Of a stretch of DNA of 64,000 bases, positions 44,135-53,435 are shown piece after piece. The notes beneath the pieces are model-generated. The model was given only the letters and a program-made list of their open reading frames with translations. It searched no databases and was not told the DNA's origin. Origin of the DNA: Dyadobacter diqingensis. GTDB lineage: Bacteria > Bacteroidota > Bacteroidia > Cytophagales > Spirosomataceae. The first letter of the stretch is position 1. Each line of letters opens with the position of its first letter. A program made the position numbers and the translations under genes. Location: contig NZ_JAMXKF010000005.1 of NCBI RefSeq assembly GCF_024220585.1, positions 367,601-431,600 on the forward strand, read 5' to 3'.

Positions 44135-44611
44135 ATGAGTTTGATTACCATAAGAACGGCGACACCAGCCGATTTACCAGTATTATTAAAATTTGAGCAA
44201 GGCGTTATTCAGGCGGAAAGACCTTTTGACAGTACATTAAAAGCTGATCCGATTCACTACTACGACATTGTGGAGCTGATCAATGCCCCACATATCGAAA
44301 TTGTCGTGGCCGAAACCGACGGAAAGTTGATCGGCTCAGGATATGCGAGGATTGAAAAATCGAAGCACTATTTGAAACATCCCGTTCATGCGTATCTGGG
44401 TTTTATGTATGTTGATCCTGCGTATCGTGGAAAAGGTGTAAACAGGCAAATTATCGAAAAACTGAAAGAGTGGGCGATTGCGCAAAACATTACGGAATTA
44501 CGGCTGGATGTCTATGATGGTAACGAATCAGCCATCAAGGCTTACGAGAAAGTGGGATTCAGTAAATATATGGTGAACATGAGAATAGGCCTGGACGAGA
44601 ACCCTAAATGA
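44135..44611 (+). CDS. GNAT family N-acetyltransferase
   Basis: 158 residues. The acetyl-CoA motif A is AYLGFMYVDPAYRGKGVNRQIIEKLKEWA (R-x-x-G-x-x form RGKGVN), and the C-terminal LRLDVYDGNESAIKAYEKVGFSKYM is the typical last strand-helix of the fold. Full-length for the family. Cytoplasmic; acceptor unknown. Confidence 0.92.
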   Translation: MSLITIRTATPADLPVLLKFEQGVIQAERPFDSTLKADPIHYYDIVELINAPHIEIVVAETDGKLIGSGYARIEKSKHYLKHPVHAYLGFMYVDPAYRGKGVNRQIIEKLKEWAIAQNITELRLDVYDGNESAIKAYEKVGFSKYMVNMRIGLDENPK

Positions 44612-44826
44612 CGGGCTGGAAAGCGGAGTTTATGTCCAAATCCTCTCCCAATTCTGTTCTAAGCAATTTCTAATAGGACTTATCTTTTTATCGGTATAAT
44701 ATTTACAATAAATTCTTTTGTGATTATTGGCTTTGGTATAATATTATTAGTTGTTAAATAGTAAGTTTGAAATATAATATTTGGGTAAATTGTTTATCTA
44801 CAAACAATCAGAAACTATTAGCTCTA

Positions 44827-45216
44827 ATGATACACGAAAAAACATTCAGCCTGGCGGCAGACCGGGAAGCCAAAATTATTTTGAAAGGTAACGCCGAAGA
44901 TCACGCCGGACAGGTCAATATTGATTTTGAGTTTTTAATTAAAGAAAAGCATGACAAATCGTTCAGGTTACCTATTGGAGTTGACCATCCAAAATACTGG
45001 AAACTGAAACGGCTGACTCCTGAAAAATCCCAACTTTTACAACTCGTTTACAGCGGCATTTCCAGAAAACACCTGGACGAAGCGATAAGAGAATTTAAGC
45101 AGTTTTTTGGCGCAGGTTATGTATTTAAGGAAGCGGTCAACGTGAGCGAAAGGTTGAAAACTTTACGGGGAATAAGGCTGAGTCACGTAAGCAGAAATTT
45201 GCTGCCAGCCGTTTAA
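44827..45216 (+). CDS. Uncharacterised small protein
   Basis: 129 residues from ATG 44827 (MIHEKTFSLAADREAK); the frame extends 20 codons further to a TTG with no support. It contains FEFLIKEKHDKSFRLPIG, HPKYWKLKRLTPEKSQLLQLVYSGISRKHLDEAIREFKQFFG and a basic C-terminus, LRGIRLSHVSR. There are no signal or membrane segments. Not recognised; charge and size would suit a nucleic-acid or regulatory protein but nothing shows this. A strong terminator follows. Confidence 0.65.
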   Translation: MIHEKTFSLAADREAKIILKGNAEDHAGQVNIDFEFLIKEKHDKSFRLPIGVDHPKYWKLKRLTPEKSQLLQLVYSGISRKHLDEAIREFKQFFGAGYVFKEAVNVSERLKTLRGIRLSHVSRNLLPAV

Positions 45217-45246
45217 TACGATACCAATTACATTTTATCACTCAAT

Positions 45247-45285
45247 AAAAGTCTTGTAACACAGCCGGTGTTGCGAGACTTTTTT
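45247..45285 (+). terminator. Rho-independent terminator
   Basis: AAAAGTCTTGTAACAC pairs with GTGTTGCGAGACTTTT (two G-T pairs) around AGCCG, followed by a T-run. It lies 30 bases after the preceding gene's stop. Confidence 0.85.
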
Positions 45286-45387
45286 ATGGCGTTTTGACAT
45301 AAAAAAGAAAAATTGCTGGACAGTTTGACATTAAAATTTGGCTGGATAAATTTTTGATGTCCAGGTTGGTAACTAAAAGATACTGAC

Positions 45388-46311
45388 ATGGACACATTTT
45401 CGAGTATGATCATTGACGCTGTGGACAAAACAAAAAACGCAGTTGTCAAAATAGATATTTTTAAAACCGATAAAGGCAAACTTCGTCCAGCTGGATCAGG
45501 ATCAGGATTTGTATTTTCTTCCGACGGTTTGATTTTTACAAACAGCCATGTTGTAGAGGGTGCGGAGAAGATCATGGTGAGTCTGCTGAACAACAATGAG
45601 ATTGAAGCAGAGTTGATTGGTAAAGATCCTGATACGGATATTGCTATCCTTAAAATTTATACACAAGGTTATTCTGTTGCAAAATTAGGCGATGCAAGTC
45701 AGTTACAGATTGGTCAGTTCGTGATCGCTATCGGTAACCCTTATGGCTATCAGCATACGGTGACAACGGGTGTTGTAAGTGCATTGGGCCGGTCGCTGCA
45801 AACCCAGTCCGGTCGATTTGTCGATAACGTTATCCAATCCGACGCCGCACTGAATCCTGGTAATTCCGGCGGGCCGATGATCAATACGGATGGTGAAGTA
45901 GTCGGTGTGAATACCGCCGTGATTCAGGGTGCGCAGGGGCTGAGTTTTTCGGTTGATATCAACACGGCCAAGGAAATAGCGCGGCAGCTGATCAAGGATG
46001 GCAGGGTTTTCAAAGCCTATCTGGGTCTTCAGTTACAGGATGTTCAGGTCAATGAAAAAATCCGCCAGCATTATAAACTGACCAATCATAAAGGTATTTT
46101 CATCACCCACATTGAAGCAAATTCACCTGCGTCCCGCTCTCAGCTCCTCGAAGGTGATATCATCATTTCTTTCAATGATAAACCTGTGAGCAGCAGCAAC
46201 GAACTTTTCAAAGAGCTGACACATCGGGAGGTACTTGACATCACCAATATTTCTGTCATTCGTCATACAGAATTGTTAAACTTTATTGTAGTTCCTGTTG
46301 AAAAAAAGTGA
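45388..46311 (+). CDS. S1C serine protease, HtrA/Deg-like, without export signal
   Basis: 307 residues. The catalytic triad is H54 (TNSHVVEG), D84 (DPDTDIAIL) and S160 (NPGNSGGP). A single PDZ domain covers about residues 205-300 (YLGLQLQDV ... SPASRSQLLEGDIIISFNDKPV). Unusually there is no N-terminal signal peptide or membrane helix: it opens MDTFSSMIIDAVDKTKNAVV, so it appears cytoplasmic. Classical HtrA/DegP are periplasmic and have one or two PDZ domains. A leaderless export route or a cytoplasmic quality-control role are possibilities. Confidence 0.9.
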   Translation: MDTFSSMIIDAVDKTKNAVVKIDIFKTDKGKLRPAGSGSGFVFSSDGLIFTNSHVVEGAEKIMVSLLNNNEIEAELIGKDPDTDIAILKIYTQGYSVAKLGDASQLQIGQFVIAIGNPYGYQHTVTTGVVSALGRSLQTQSGRFVDNVIQSDAALNPGNSGGPMINTDGEVVGVNTAVIQGAQGLSFSVDINTAKEIARQLIKDGRVFKAYLGLQLQDVQVNEKIRQHYKLTNHKGIFITHIEANSPASRSQLLEGDIIISFNDKPVSSSNELFKELTHREVLDITNISVIRHTELLNFIVVPVEKK

Positions 46312-46400
46312 GTTTAAATACGCTTAATAAGTATGTGTTGTTTGTGTAATCGACTGGTGTTAAATTAGTTAATATTATTCGATTACATAAATTTCACGTT

Positions 46401-46976
46401 ATGAAACGAAAAGCGTTTTTAAAAATGTCTTTTGGCGCGATTCCCGCTCTTTCCGGTGCGGCAATTCAGGGGAAATCCTGGCAGCCCGACAGGTCAAAGA
46501 AAGGTTTTAAGGTGGATGTTGGGAGGGATCGGTTTGATCAGAGTATTTCGCTGCTCGAAGGCGATACATTTTTTACCAAAATCTCTCAACGGGATACCGG
46601 CGGTGATGTGTATTTGTTTGAGTCTACACGGTTAAAAAAGGGTGGGCCTTCTTTTCATTTTCATTACGATCAGGATGAGTGGTGGTATATTCTGACGGGT
46701 GCGTTTACAATAAAGGTTGGGGATGATATCTTTCAGGCGAAAGCCGGAGACAGTGTCTTTGGACCCAGGGGAGTACCGCATACTTTTTCCAAAACCAGCG
46801 AAGGTGAAGCAAAAATGCTGATTCTTTTTCAACCCGCCGGTAAAATGGAAGAATTTTTTCAGGCCGTCAGTAAAGGCGCTCTGGCGAAAATGTCAGAGCT
46901 GGAACAGGATAATTTCAGAAAACAGCATGGCTTTGAAAAAGTCGGTCCGGCGCTTGAATACATGAAAAAATTCTGA
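46401..46976 (+). CDS. Cupin-domain protein, probably exported
   Basis: 191 residues. The N-terminus MKRKAFLKMSFGAIPALSGAA looks like a weak Tat-like or Sec signal (KRKxFLK, without the RR pair). The cupin motif 1 is PSFHFHYDQDEWWYILTGAF and motif 2 is AGDSVFGPRGVPHTF, supplying His/His/Glu/His metal ligands. This is the layout of quercetin dioxygenase-like single cupins. The reaction is not defined. Confidence 0.85.
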   Translation: MKRKAFLKMSFGAIPALSGAAIQGKSWQPDRSKKGFKVDVGRDRFDQSISLLEGDTFFTKISQRDTGGDVYLFESTRLKKGGPSFHFHYDQDEWWYILTGAFTIKVGDDIFQAKAGDSVFGPRGVPHTFSKTSEGEAKMLILFQPAGKMEEFFQAVSKGALAKMSELEQDNFRKQHGFEKVGPALEYMKKF

Positions 46977-47058
46977 ATTTGCCAGTCGCTTTAAACAGAT
47001 TTTGTTATGAACGGAAGTTTTTTGTTCACGATACAAACTAATATGGGTTGAGTATTTT

Positions 47059-47517
47059 TTATGAACCAGTGGCCCAATACCAGATTGTTTTTACCGAGCT
47101 CGCAACCTCCCACACAGATAACAGGAGGAATACGGCCCCTATGCTGGCGAAAATGTATACGAGAAAGAAATCTCCTTTAATCTGGACATCTCCGGGATTT
47201 TGGGGGTCATAAAACAAATCAACTTCCTGGCCAATTTGATATTCTGGCGGATTTTTTCCTTCGGAGCTGTGAAATATATGTTCCTGTCCCTCGCGTGTGT
47301 AATAGCGAACGGATGGCGCCAGCGGGTATTTATTTCGAACCACTCTGTTCAGGCTAATGACAATTCCTTTGGTGGGGATTGCCGTGCTGGCGAATTTTGT
47401 GCGGCTGTAATAGATCCCGAAGCCGATACAGGACAGGGTCAGCCCAATGAGGAAAAACAGGAGAATGAAAAATTCGCCTCCCGGAAATTTCATATTTGCG
47501 TTGGTGTCTGATAACAT
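47059..47517 (-). CDS. DUF3592 membrane protein
   Basis: 152 residues. Two membrane helices (about 15-37 and 118-140) flank a periplasm-side beta domain: TKGIVISLNRVVRNKYPLAPSVRYYTREGQEHIF and IGQEVDLFYDPQNPGDVQI, the DUF3592 pattern (YDPxNP). No enzymatic motif. It follows the next upstream membrane gene in the same direction; function unknown. Confidence 0.8.
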   Translation of the reverse strand: MLSDTNANMKFPGGEFFILLFFLIGLTLSCIGFGIYYSRTKFASTAIPTKGIVISLNRVVRNKYPLAPSVRYYTREGQEHIFHSSEGKNPPEYQIGQEVDLFYDPQNPGDVQIKGDFFLVYIFASIGAVFLLLSVWEVASSVKTIWYWATGS

Positions 47518-47571
47518 CTGATTCTATTTTTACGATTACTAAAACTCAGCCACGGCTGGCATTATACGTGG

Positions 47572-48072
47572 TCACTTTTCAGGTGTTGCTGCCAGGAGTT
47601 TTACGATCGCTGACAGGGTCAGAATAACACCGATGATTATAGCAAGCCATTTCAAAACAGGCAGTGTCTGCATTCTGAACCGGATTACCAGTCCGGCACA
47701 TATCAATCCAAGTGAAAGAATGACAAATCCCAGCATGATCAACATCACATAAAGCGTTCCAACGCCCGAATCACGCGAGTCGTTGTATTTGATGGCTTCG
47801 CAGAGTTTTGTACTGATAAAAAAGATACCAGCCAGCCCTGATAATCCGGTTCGGAACGTCAGCCATCCACGGTTTTCCTGAATCCAGAGAAAAGGGATAA
47901 AGGAGATTACAATGGCTGTGATTAATACCAGCCAACTCATGTTTTCAAGTCGCAGATTACCGGAGTAGGTTGGAGGCTGATTTTGCGATCCCAGGAAAAG
48001 GACGAAACCATAGATCAGAAACCAGGAGACTTCCGGCCCAGCAATGTACGTGACGAGTCGGTTGGTATTCAT
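47572..48072 (-). CDS. Uncharacterised integral membrane protein
   Basis: 166 residues with about four or five membrane segments (VSWFLIYGFVLFLG; WLVLITAIVISFIPFLW; GLAGIFFISTKL; TLYVMLIMLGFVILSLGLICAGLVI; WLAIIIGVILTLSAIV). No family recognised. It begins two bases after the DUF4468 stop, so it is co-transcribed with that gene. Confidence 0.72.
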   Translation of the reverse strand: MNTNRLVTYIAGPEVSWFLIYGFVLFLGSQNQPPTYSGNLRLENMSWLVLITAIVISFIPFLWIQENRGWLTFRTGLSGLAGIFFISTKLCEAIKYNDSRDSGVGTLYVMLIMLGFVILSLGLICAGLVIRFRMQTLPVLKWLAIIIGVILTLSAIVKLLAATPEK

Positions 48073-48074
48073 TT

Positions 48075-48605
48075 TTAAAACGCCTTATAGTCTTTTACAT
48101 TCAGCTGTAAATCAGTCAGTATTTCTTTTATTTTTTTGTCAAGAGCGGCTAACAGCTCTTTCTGGTCTTTTTCAGATTTGAGATTGAACGACTCAAGCGG
48201 TGTACCGACGGGGTTGTTATTATCCAAGACTTCCAGATGATTAATCGAAGAACGATACTTGCGATTGGCGCATTCTACGGAAAGTGTATAACGAAAGTTA
48301 TAAATACCACCTGCGAAATTTTCAGAGCGGGGCAGGGAAATCTGTATTTTACCGCTGGAAACCAGATCGCCGGTTTCTTTGTCGGCCAGAATTATTTTGC
48401 TATCCGAGCTGTATTGACTGGCCCATAACCGTGCTCTGCGAAACAGTTCAAGTTGTGTGACGCTGCCGCAATCGATGGTTTCACTGTAAACAACTTTGTT
48501 ATTCTCCATTGGAAATTTGATAATGATGTTCTCCTTGCCTGAGTCCGTGGAATTAAACAAACTTGTGAGAGAAGAAACCATTAGTATAAACGATAATTTT
48601 AACAT
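48075..48605 (-). CDS. DUF4468-type protein
   Basis: 176 residues with a short signal-like N-terminus (LSFILMVSSLTSLF). The pattern VVYSETIDCGSVTQLELFRRARLWASQYSSDSKIILADKETGDLVSSGKIQI matches the DUF4468 domain (predicted TBP-like fold) common in Bacteroidota, followed by RYTLSVECANRKYRSSINHL. Usually periplasmic or lipoprotein; function unknown. First gene of a leftward set of three small genes. Confidence 0.8.
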   Translation of the reverse strand: MLKLSFILMVSSLTSLFNSTDSGKENIIIKFPMENNKVVYSETIDCGSVTQLELFRRARLWASQYSSDSKIILADKETGDLVSSGKIQISLPRSENFAGGIYNFRYTLSVECANRKYRSSINHLEVLDNNNPVGTPLESFNLKSEKDQKELLAALDKKIKEILTDLQLNVKDYKAF

Positions 48606-48720
48606 GTGTCTGATATTGTGGTGATTAAACCGTGTGAATTCAGCCGCAAAGGTGAAGGATAGGATCAGACATTACAAGGGGAATTTAGTAAATGGAGTAA
48701 CAATTGAGGGAACGGTTTTA

Positions 48721-48760
48721 AACAGAAAAAGCAGGTTCTTATGAACCTGCTTTTTCTGTT
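48721..48760. terminator. Terminator after the PVC-type gene
   Basis: A perfect 18-bp stem (AACAGAAAAAGCAGGTTC and its complement) around TTAT, with T-rich ends on both strands. It lies 26 bases beyond the stop of the leftward cytochrome gene. Confidence 0.9.
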
Positions 48761-48785
48761 TACGCTTAACCTGTTCTCCCGAAGC

Positions 48786-51437
48786 TTACTTTTTCTGCTG
48801 CGAAAGGAAAGTGATCAGCGATGCGAATTCCTCGTAAGATAACGCACTTGCGAGCCCGGTCGGCATCATGGAATCTTCCAATTCTTTGCGGGAAACGATA
48901 TCCGATGTTTTGATGGTATAAAGCTGTCCGGTGATGTCTCTCATAACAACCTTCGTAGCGGATTCCTGTGTGATGAATCCCATATAAGTTTTCCCGCCTT
49001 TTGCGTCGATCACGACAGAGGCGAAACCTTGTGAAATGGATGCGTTTGGTTTAAGAATCGATTCAGCAATTTGCTCGCGGTTCATGATCGATCCGATTTG
49101 TCCCATAAACGGCCCTTTCATCGTTTCGCCCTTGGTAATGCTATGGCAGGCAACACAGCCCTGACGGGTAAACAGGGTTTTTCCCAGCGCAGGATCTCCG
49201 TTGATTTTCGCCATAGCCAACATCACATCTTCAATCGATGATTCGCCAACCTGTCCTTTTTTATTTCTGATTTTATCCAGGTCGACTTTTACTTCCTCTT
49301 TCACCGCCGCAACTTCGTCACCTCCGAATTCTGTAATTTCCATGCGATGTCTGCTGTTCAAGTCCGCGAAAAACTGTTTTCCGGCAGCATCAGACTTATT
49401 CCATTCCTGGGTTAAAATATCTTTAATCGCAGGTGAAGATTCCCAGGTGATCGCTTTGTAATAAGGTCCGTGAGAATCAGGTCTGGTACTCCACCACCAT
49501 GAACCATCATAGTCGGCCTCTTTTTTGTACAAACGAGAAAGTGTTGTCAGAATCTGTTTTTTCAAAGCCTCATCTTTCGCTTGTTTGTAAGCCGCGATAA
49601 GTCCGTTCACCGCTTTCGGATCATGCATGTAACGTAATGCCCAAAGTGCAATCGTTGAATTTTCTGTCCCGATCGCAGCCACACAAGCGTCCACTGCATG
49701 AAGTGACACAAGCGAACGAACAGCAATGTGAGGAGGGATAATTGCTGAATTCGGCGTTGCGTGAGGACCTTCCACATCTTTTGCAGGCGGAACAAATGAA
49801 GCAGGAACTTTAACCTGCAACAATGCCTGAGCCGCTTCTACGCGTCCAAGACGTCCAAGTCCGATTGTAGCCGCAATCTGCACACGTGGAGAAGGATCTT
49901 TTAGTCCTTTCAGGAACGGCTCAATCGGTACATTTTTAAGATTGCCTTTGCGATCTGCCAGGGCACGTAATGCAAATTCTCTTGTGTCATTGTCGTCAAC
50001 AAGTTTCAGCAAATTCGTTACACCATCGGCACCCGTAATCTGGGCGTAGGTGAAAATGCCCGCCACTTTTGTGTAAAGAGGTAGGCTTTTGTCTGCCGCA
50101 AGTTTCCATGCCGCTTCGCCGGATTGCTTGGCCGGACGTGTCAATAACTCTTGCTGCGCGTCCAGACGGGCTACTGCACTGCCTGATTTTAGTAAGGCCA
50201 CCAGTTCTTTAACGGAAGCTTTCTTTACATTCGGATAAGCTTTGTAAGTCCAGTTCTGAGGCACAGCGCGTACAACAAATCCTTTTGACGGGTTTCCCGA
50301 ATAACCGGCACCATCCCAGGCCGAAAGGTACAAACGGCCTGATCCGTCAATATCCAGATCGGTGATTTGCGATAATTTGATAAATTCTTCGTCTTTCTGT
50401 TTAAATGTAGCCTGGTCCTGTGTAACACGGTGAATGAAAAGCTGGCTTCTTCCCCAGTCGGCCATCATCGGAACACGGTTGTATTTTTCAGGCCACGAAG
50501 TGTCGTCCAGGTACAGTGCGCCCGTTCCGGAGCCACCACCCAAATCAACCAGCGCAGGGATGATTTCATCCGTGAAATGCTGGAATAAAACGGGATATCC
50601 GTATTCGCCCGATTGTATCTGATTGCTGAAACGGATATTCCATCCGCCACCGTCGTTGGTATTTCCACGCGTGAAAATGTTCATGTACGGGTCAATGGCC
50701 ACGTCATAAATGTTTCTCATTCCGTGCGTATAAACTTCCATCTCGGTTCCGTCCGGTCTTACCCGCACAATTCCGCCACCAAGCATGGTCATCTTTTTGC
50801 CCGTCCTGTCAACAGCATCATGGAAACCAAAATCTCCAACGGCGATGTATATCCATCCGTCAATACCCATCCGGATGCCATTGGTAGCATGATCCGTCCC
50901 ACGACTTTGAAGAAATTTCGGAGAACTTATGTTCTGGATCAACGGTTTTGAGGGGCCGTCGGCCACACCGTCGCGATCTTTGTCTTCAAAAACAACAAGG
51001 TCCATGCCCGTTGCTATTTTTGTTTCGGGCGAAAATGTTGTGTGCAATACGAAAACCTGATCGCCTTTGGCAATAATCCCACGCGGGTTATCGGCCATTG
51101 CAAAAACGGAATGTTTGTCAATCTTGCCGTCGTTATTACTATCCACAAGTTTGATGATGCTTCCCTTGCCCGGATCTTTCCCAAGCGAACCGATCATATC
51201 GACACCAACGAAAACTTCTCCGTTTGGAGCCACCGCCAGACAGGAGGGGCTTGGCGTCAGATTTGGACCTGCAAAATGAGTGATTTTTAGCTCTGCCGGC
51301 CAGCTGCTTGCGTTCGGCAATGAATCGGCACGGGTGTAGGATTCTGATGATTTTTTTGTTTCTGAACTCTTACGCTGCGGACCAAACCACATGAGCATAA
51401 AGAAGGCAGAAATCAGACTAAAAGTAATTTTTAACAT
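48786..51437 (-). CDS. PVC-type haem-binding membrane dehydrogenase (beta-propeller, HEAT repeats, cytochrome c)
   Basis: 883 residues with an N-terminal hydrophobic signal. Residues about 50-400 form a PQQ/glucose-dehydrogenase-like propeller (FAGPNLTPSPSCLAVAPNGEVFVGVD; GGGIVRVRPDGTEMEVYTHGMRNIYDVAIDP). About 420-640 are HEAT-like repeats (LKDPSPRVQIAATIGLGRLGRVEAAQALL). CVACH at 761-765 is a single c-type haem site with a Met ligand region after it. It probably oxidises an extracellular sugar or alcohol and passes electrons to the chain. Substrate unknown; it is transcribed alone. Confidence 0.88.
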   Translation of the reverse strand: MLKITFSLISAFFMLMWFGPQRKSSETKKSSESYTRADSLPNASSWPAELKITHFAGPNLTPSPSCLAVAPNGEVFVGVDMIGSLGKDPGKGSIIKLVDSNNDGKIDKHSVFAMADNPRGIIAKGDQVFVLHTTFSPETKIATGMDLVVFEDKDRDGVADGPSKPLIQNISSPKFLQSRGTDHATNGIRMGIDGWIYIAVGDFGFHDAVDRTGKKMTMLGGGIVRVRPDGTEMEVYTHGMRNIYDVAIDPYMNIFTRGNTNDGGGWNIRFSNQIQSGEYGYPVLFQHFTDEIIPALVDLGGGSGTGALYLDDTSWPEKYNRVPMMADWGRSQLFIHRVTQDQATFKQKDEEFIKLSQITDLDIDGSGRLYLSAWDGAGYSGNPSKGFVVRAVPQNWTYKAYPNVKKASVKELVALLKSGSAVARLDAQQELLTRPAKQSGEAAWKLAADKSLPLYTKVAGIFTYAQITGADGVTNLLKLVDDNDTREFALRALADRKGNLKNVPIEPFLKGLKDPSPRVQIAATIGLGRLGRVEAAQALLQVKVPASFVPPAKDVEGPHATPNSAIIPPHIAVRSLVSLHAVDACVAAIGTENSTIALWALRYMHDPKAVNGLIAAYKQAKDEALKKQILTTLSRLYKKEADYDGSWWWSTRPDSHGPYYKAITWESSPAIKDILTQEWNKSDAAGKQFFADLNSRHRMEITEFGGDEVAAVKEEVKVDLDKIRNKKGQVGESSIEDVMLAMAKINGDPALGKTLFTRQGCVACHSITKGETMKGPFMGQIGSIMNREQIAESILKPNASISQGFASVVIDAKGGKTYMGFITQESATKVVMRDITGQLYTIKTSDIVSRKELEDSMMPTGLASALSYEEFASLITFLSQQKK

Positions 51438-51835
51438 GTTTATAATTTAATAGATAATGGGTCAGGGGAATTTGTGAAAAATGATTAAATAAGTTACTAA
51501 AATTTTGCGCTGCTCCGAATTGTCCGTACAAAAAGAGCCGGATTATGAATTTAATACCGTCTAAATATGGAAAAATGCGTGAAACAGCCAATTTGGCGGG
51601 AAATTAAAAAACAATTCCCTTAAATCAATGTGTCATGTATACACTGAGAGGGGCTTCAAGCGAGAAAATCTTTGTGTCGTCGACTTTTATTGAAAATCCA
51701 TTCGTCAAATCTTAAAAATTCCTTAAAACTATTTTTAGCGGCAGATTATTTTGGCTTAATCAATAACTTCGCTTTTCGCACTGCTTATTTTAGGCGAAGG
51801 ATCAACAAACAAATGAGGAATTAAGACACAGTTTC
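51438..51835. other. Gene-free region between divergent genes
   Basis: A 398-base gap holding the divergent promoters of the PVC-type and ribokinase genes. A weak hairpin GGGAA...TTCCC occurs near 51600 and CTTCGC/GCGAAG (51767-51799) precedes rbsK. No gene, RNA or repeat cluster was recognised. Confidence 0.4.
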
Positions 51836-52732
51836 ATGTCGAAAAAAATAGTTGTGATCGGTAGCTCCAATACCGATATGGTGATTAAAACAAAGGTATT
51901 TCCCCAACCCGGAGAAACTGTTTTAGGACAAACATTTTTGATGAATCCAGGAGGTAAAGGGGCGAATCAGGCTGTTGCAGCCGTCAGGCTTGGGGCAGAT
52001 GTTCGTTTTGTAGCCAGGCTGGGTCAGGATATTTTCGGGAACCAGGCGCTGGATGGTTTCAAAAAAGAGGGATTGGATATCGCCTATGTTTCTCAAACTC
52101 CAGATTATCCCTCAGGGATTGCCACCATCACGGTAAATGATAAGGGTGAAAACCAGATTATTGTTGCTTCCGGAGCCAATATGGATCTTAAACCGGAAGA
52201 TTTGCCGGATGCTGTTTTTGAAGAAGCTTCGCTTGTTCTGATTCAGCTTGAAATTCCGGTGGAAACGGTGCGGTATATCGTGGAAAAATGCAGGACACTT
52301 CATATCAAACTTGTTTTGAATCCCGCTCCTGCTGTGAAAATTGACGACGAACTGTTGAAAGGGCTTTATCTGATCACGCCGAATGAGACGGAAACCGGGA
52401 TTTTGACCGGAATTTTTCCCGATAGTCCCGAAGCGTTGAAGGAAGCAGCTCTTTATTTCCGGAAAAAGGGTGTTGAGCACGTGATCATTACCTTAGGTAA
52501 AAAAGGAGTTTACCTTTCAAATGATTTGTATGAGCAGATTATTCCCGCTGTGGAAGTGCAGGCAGTGGATACAACTGCCGCCGGCGATGTCTTCAACGGA
52601 GCTCTTGTTACGGCCCTTTCGGAAGGCCAGGACTGGCTTCTGGCGTGCGAATTTGCCTGCAAGGCCTCGGCGATAGCGGTGACAAGAATGGGCGCTCAGA
52701 GTTCGGCACCGTATCAACATGAAATTAAATGA
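51836..52732 (+). CDS. rbsK: Ribokinase
   Basis: 298 residues, PfkB family. VVIGSSNTDMVIKTKVFPQPGETVLGQTFLMNPGGKGANQAVAAVRLGADV is the ribokinase signature 1, and VDTTAAGDVFNGALVTALSEG is signature 2 with the catalytic Asp and anion hole (DTTAAGD). TPNETETGILTG carries the ATP-region NETE motif. It phosphorylates ribose from nucleoside breakdown. The stop overlaps the next start (ATGA). Confidence 0.95.
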   Translation: MSKKIVVIGSSNTDMVIKTKVFPQPGETVLGQTFLMNPGGKGANQAVAAVRLGADVRFVARLGQDIFGNQALDGFKKEGLDIAYVSQTPDYPSGIATITVNDKGENQIIVASGANMDLKPEDLPDAVFEEASLVLIQLEIPVETVRYIVEKCRTLHIKLVLNPAPAVKIDDELLKGLYLITPNETETGILTGIFPDSPEALKEAALYFRKKGVEHVIITLGKKGVYLSNDLYEQIIPAVEVQAVDTTAAGDVFNGALVTALSEGQDWLLACEFACKASAIAVTRMGAQSSAPYQHEIK

Positions 52733-53247
52733 ACATGAAAAAATTACCCGTTATCATAGATTGTGACCCCGGCCACGACGATGCACTGATGCTGATGCTC
52801 GCCTTCGGAAGTGGATTGTTTGATGTCAAAGCTGTCACTACATCGGCCGGAAACCCCATTACCATGTGTGGTCTGGATGTGACGCATAAGGCGGTTGTTT
52901 TTCAAAAAGACATCGACTTATTCCGTGCGATTGGAAATAAAACTGGGGAAGCAGCGGCGAATATCCTCGAATTTTATTCAAAGTTTTACAGAGAAAACAG
53001 GGTAGAGCTGGAAGGTGGTGCGGCATTGCATGACCCTTGTGCGATCGCCTGGCTGATCAATCCGGATATGTTTAAAACAAAACCGTGTTACGTTGCCGTG
53101 GAAACGAAAGGGGAGCTGACAAGTGGAGCTACTGTGGTGGACTTTTACAATGTGTTGAAAAAAACGCCAAATGCCGAGGTCGCTTATGATATTAACAGAG
53201 AGGAATATATTAAAATGTTGGAAGACGCGATCAGGAATTTGCCGTGA
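52729..53247 (+). CDS. Nucleoside hydrolase with a large internal deletion
   Basis: 172 residues, while the family is about 310-340. The N-terminus is intact (VIIDCDPGHDDALMLMLAFG, the Ca2+-binding DxDxxxDD, and TTSAGN). At residue 42-43 (about 52855) it jumps to PITMCGLDVTHKAVV, which belongs about 145 residues later, and then runs on normally (LEGGAALHDPCAIAWLINPD). The missing part carries the Ca2+ Thr and the sugar-contacting Asn/Glu residues, so catalysis should be lost. The frame is intact. Coupled to rbsK, the normal partner for ribose salvage. Confidence 0.85.
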   Translation: MNMKKLPVIIDCDPGHDDALMLMLAFGSGLFDVKAVTTSAGNPITMCGLDVTHKAVVFQKDIDLFRAIGNKTGEAAANILEFYSKFYRENRVELEGGAALHDPCAIAWLINPDMFKTKPCYVAVETKGELTSGATVVDFYNVLKKTPNAEVAYDINREEYIKMLEDAIRNLP

Positions 53248-53435
53248 GATTTTCATATTTTAACCTATTTTATCCCATTCTTAGTAAAACAAGTAAATAC
53301 TCTGGTGTATTCCCTGCAAAGAGTGATACTTTTGGAGCATCAAACAAATTAAACAGTTCGTTAAAAATTTCTGAAACAAATTACGGTTGAGATAAGCCCT
53401 GTTTTGATCAGAAAAATGAAGTGAAATTAAAATTT

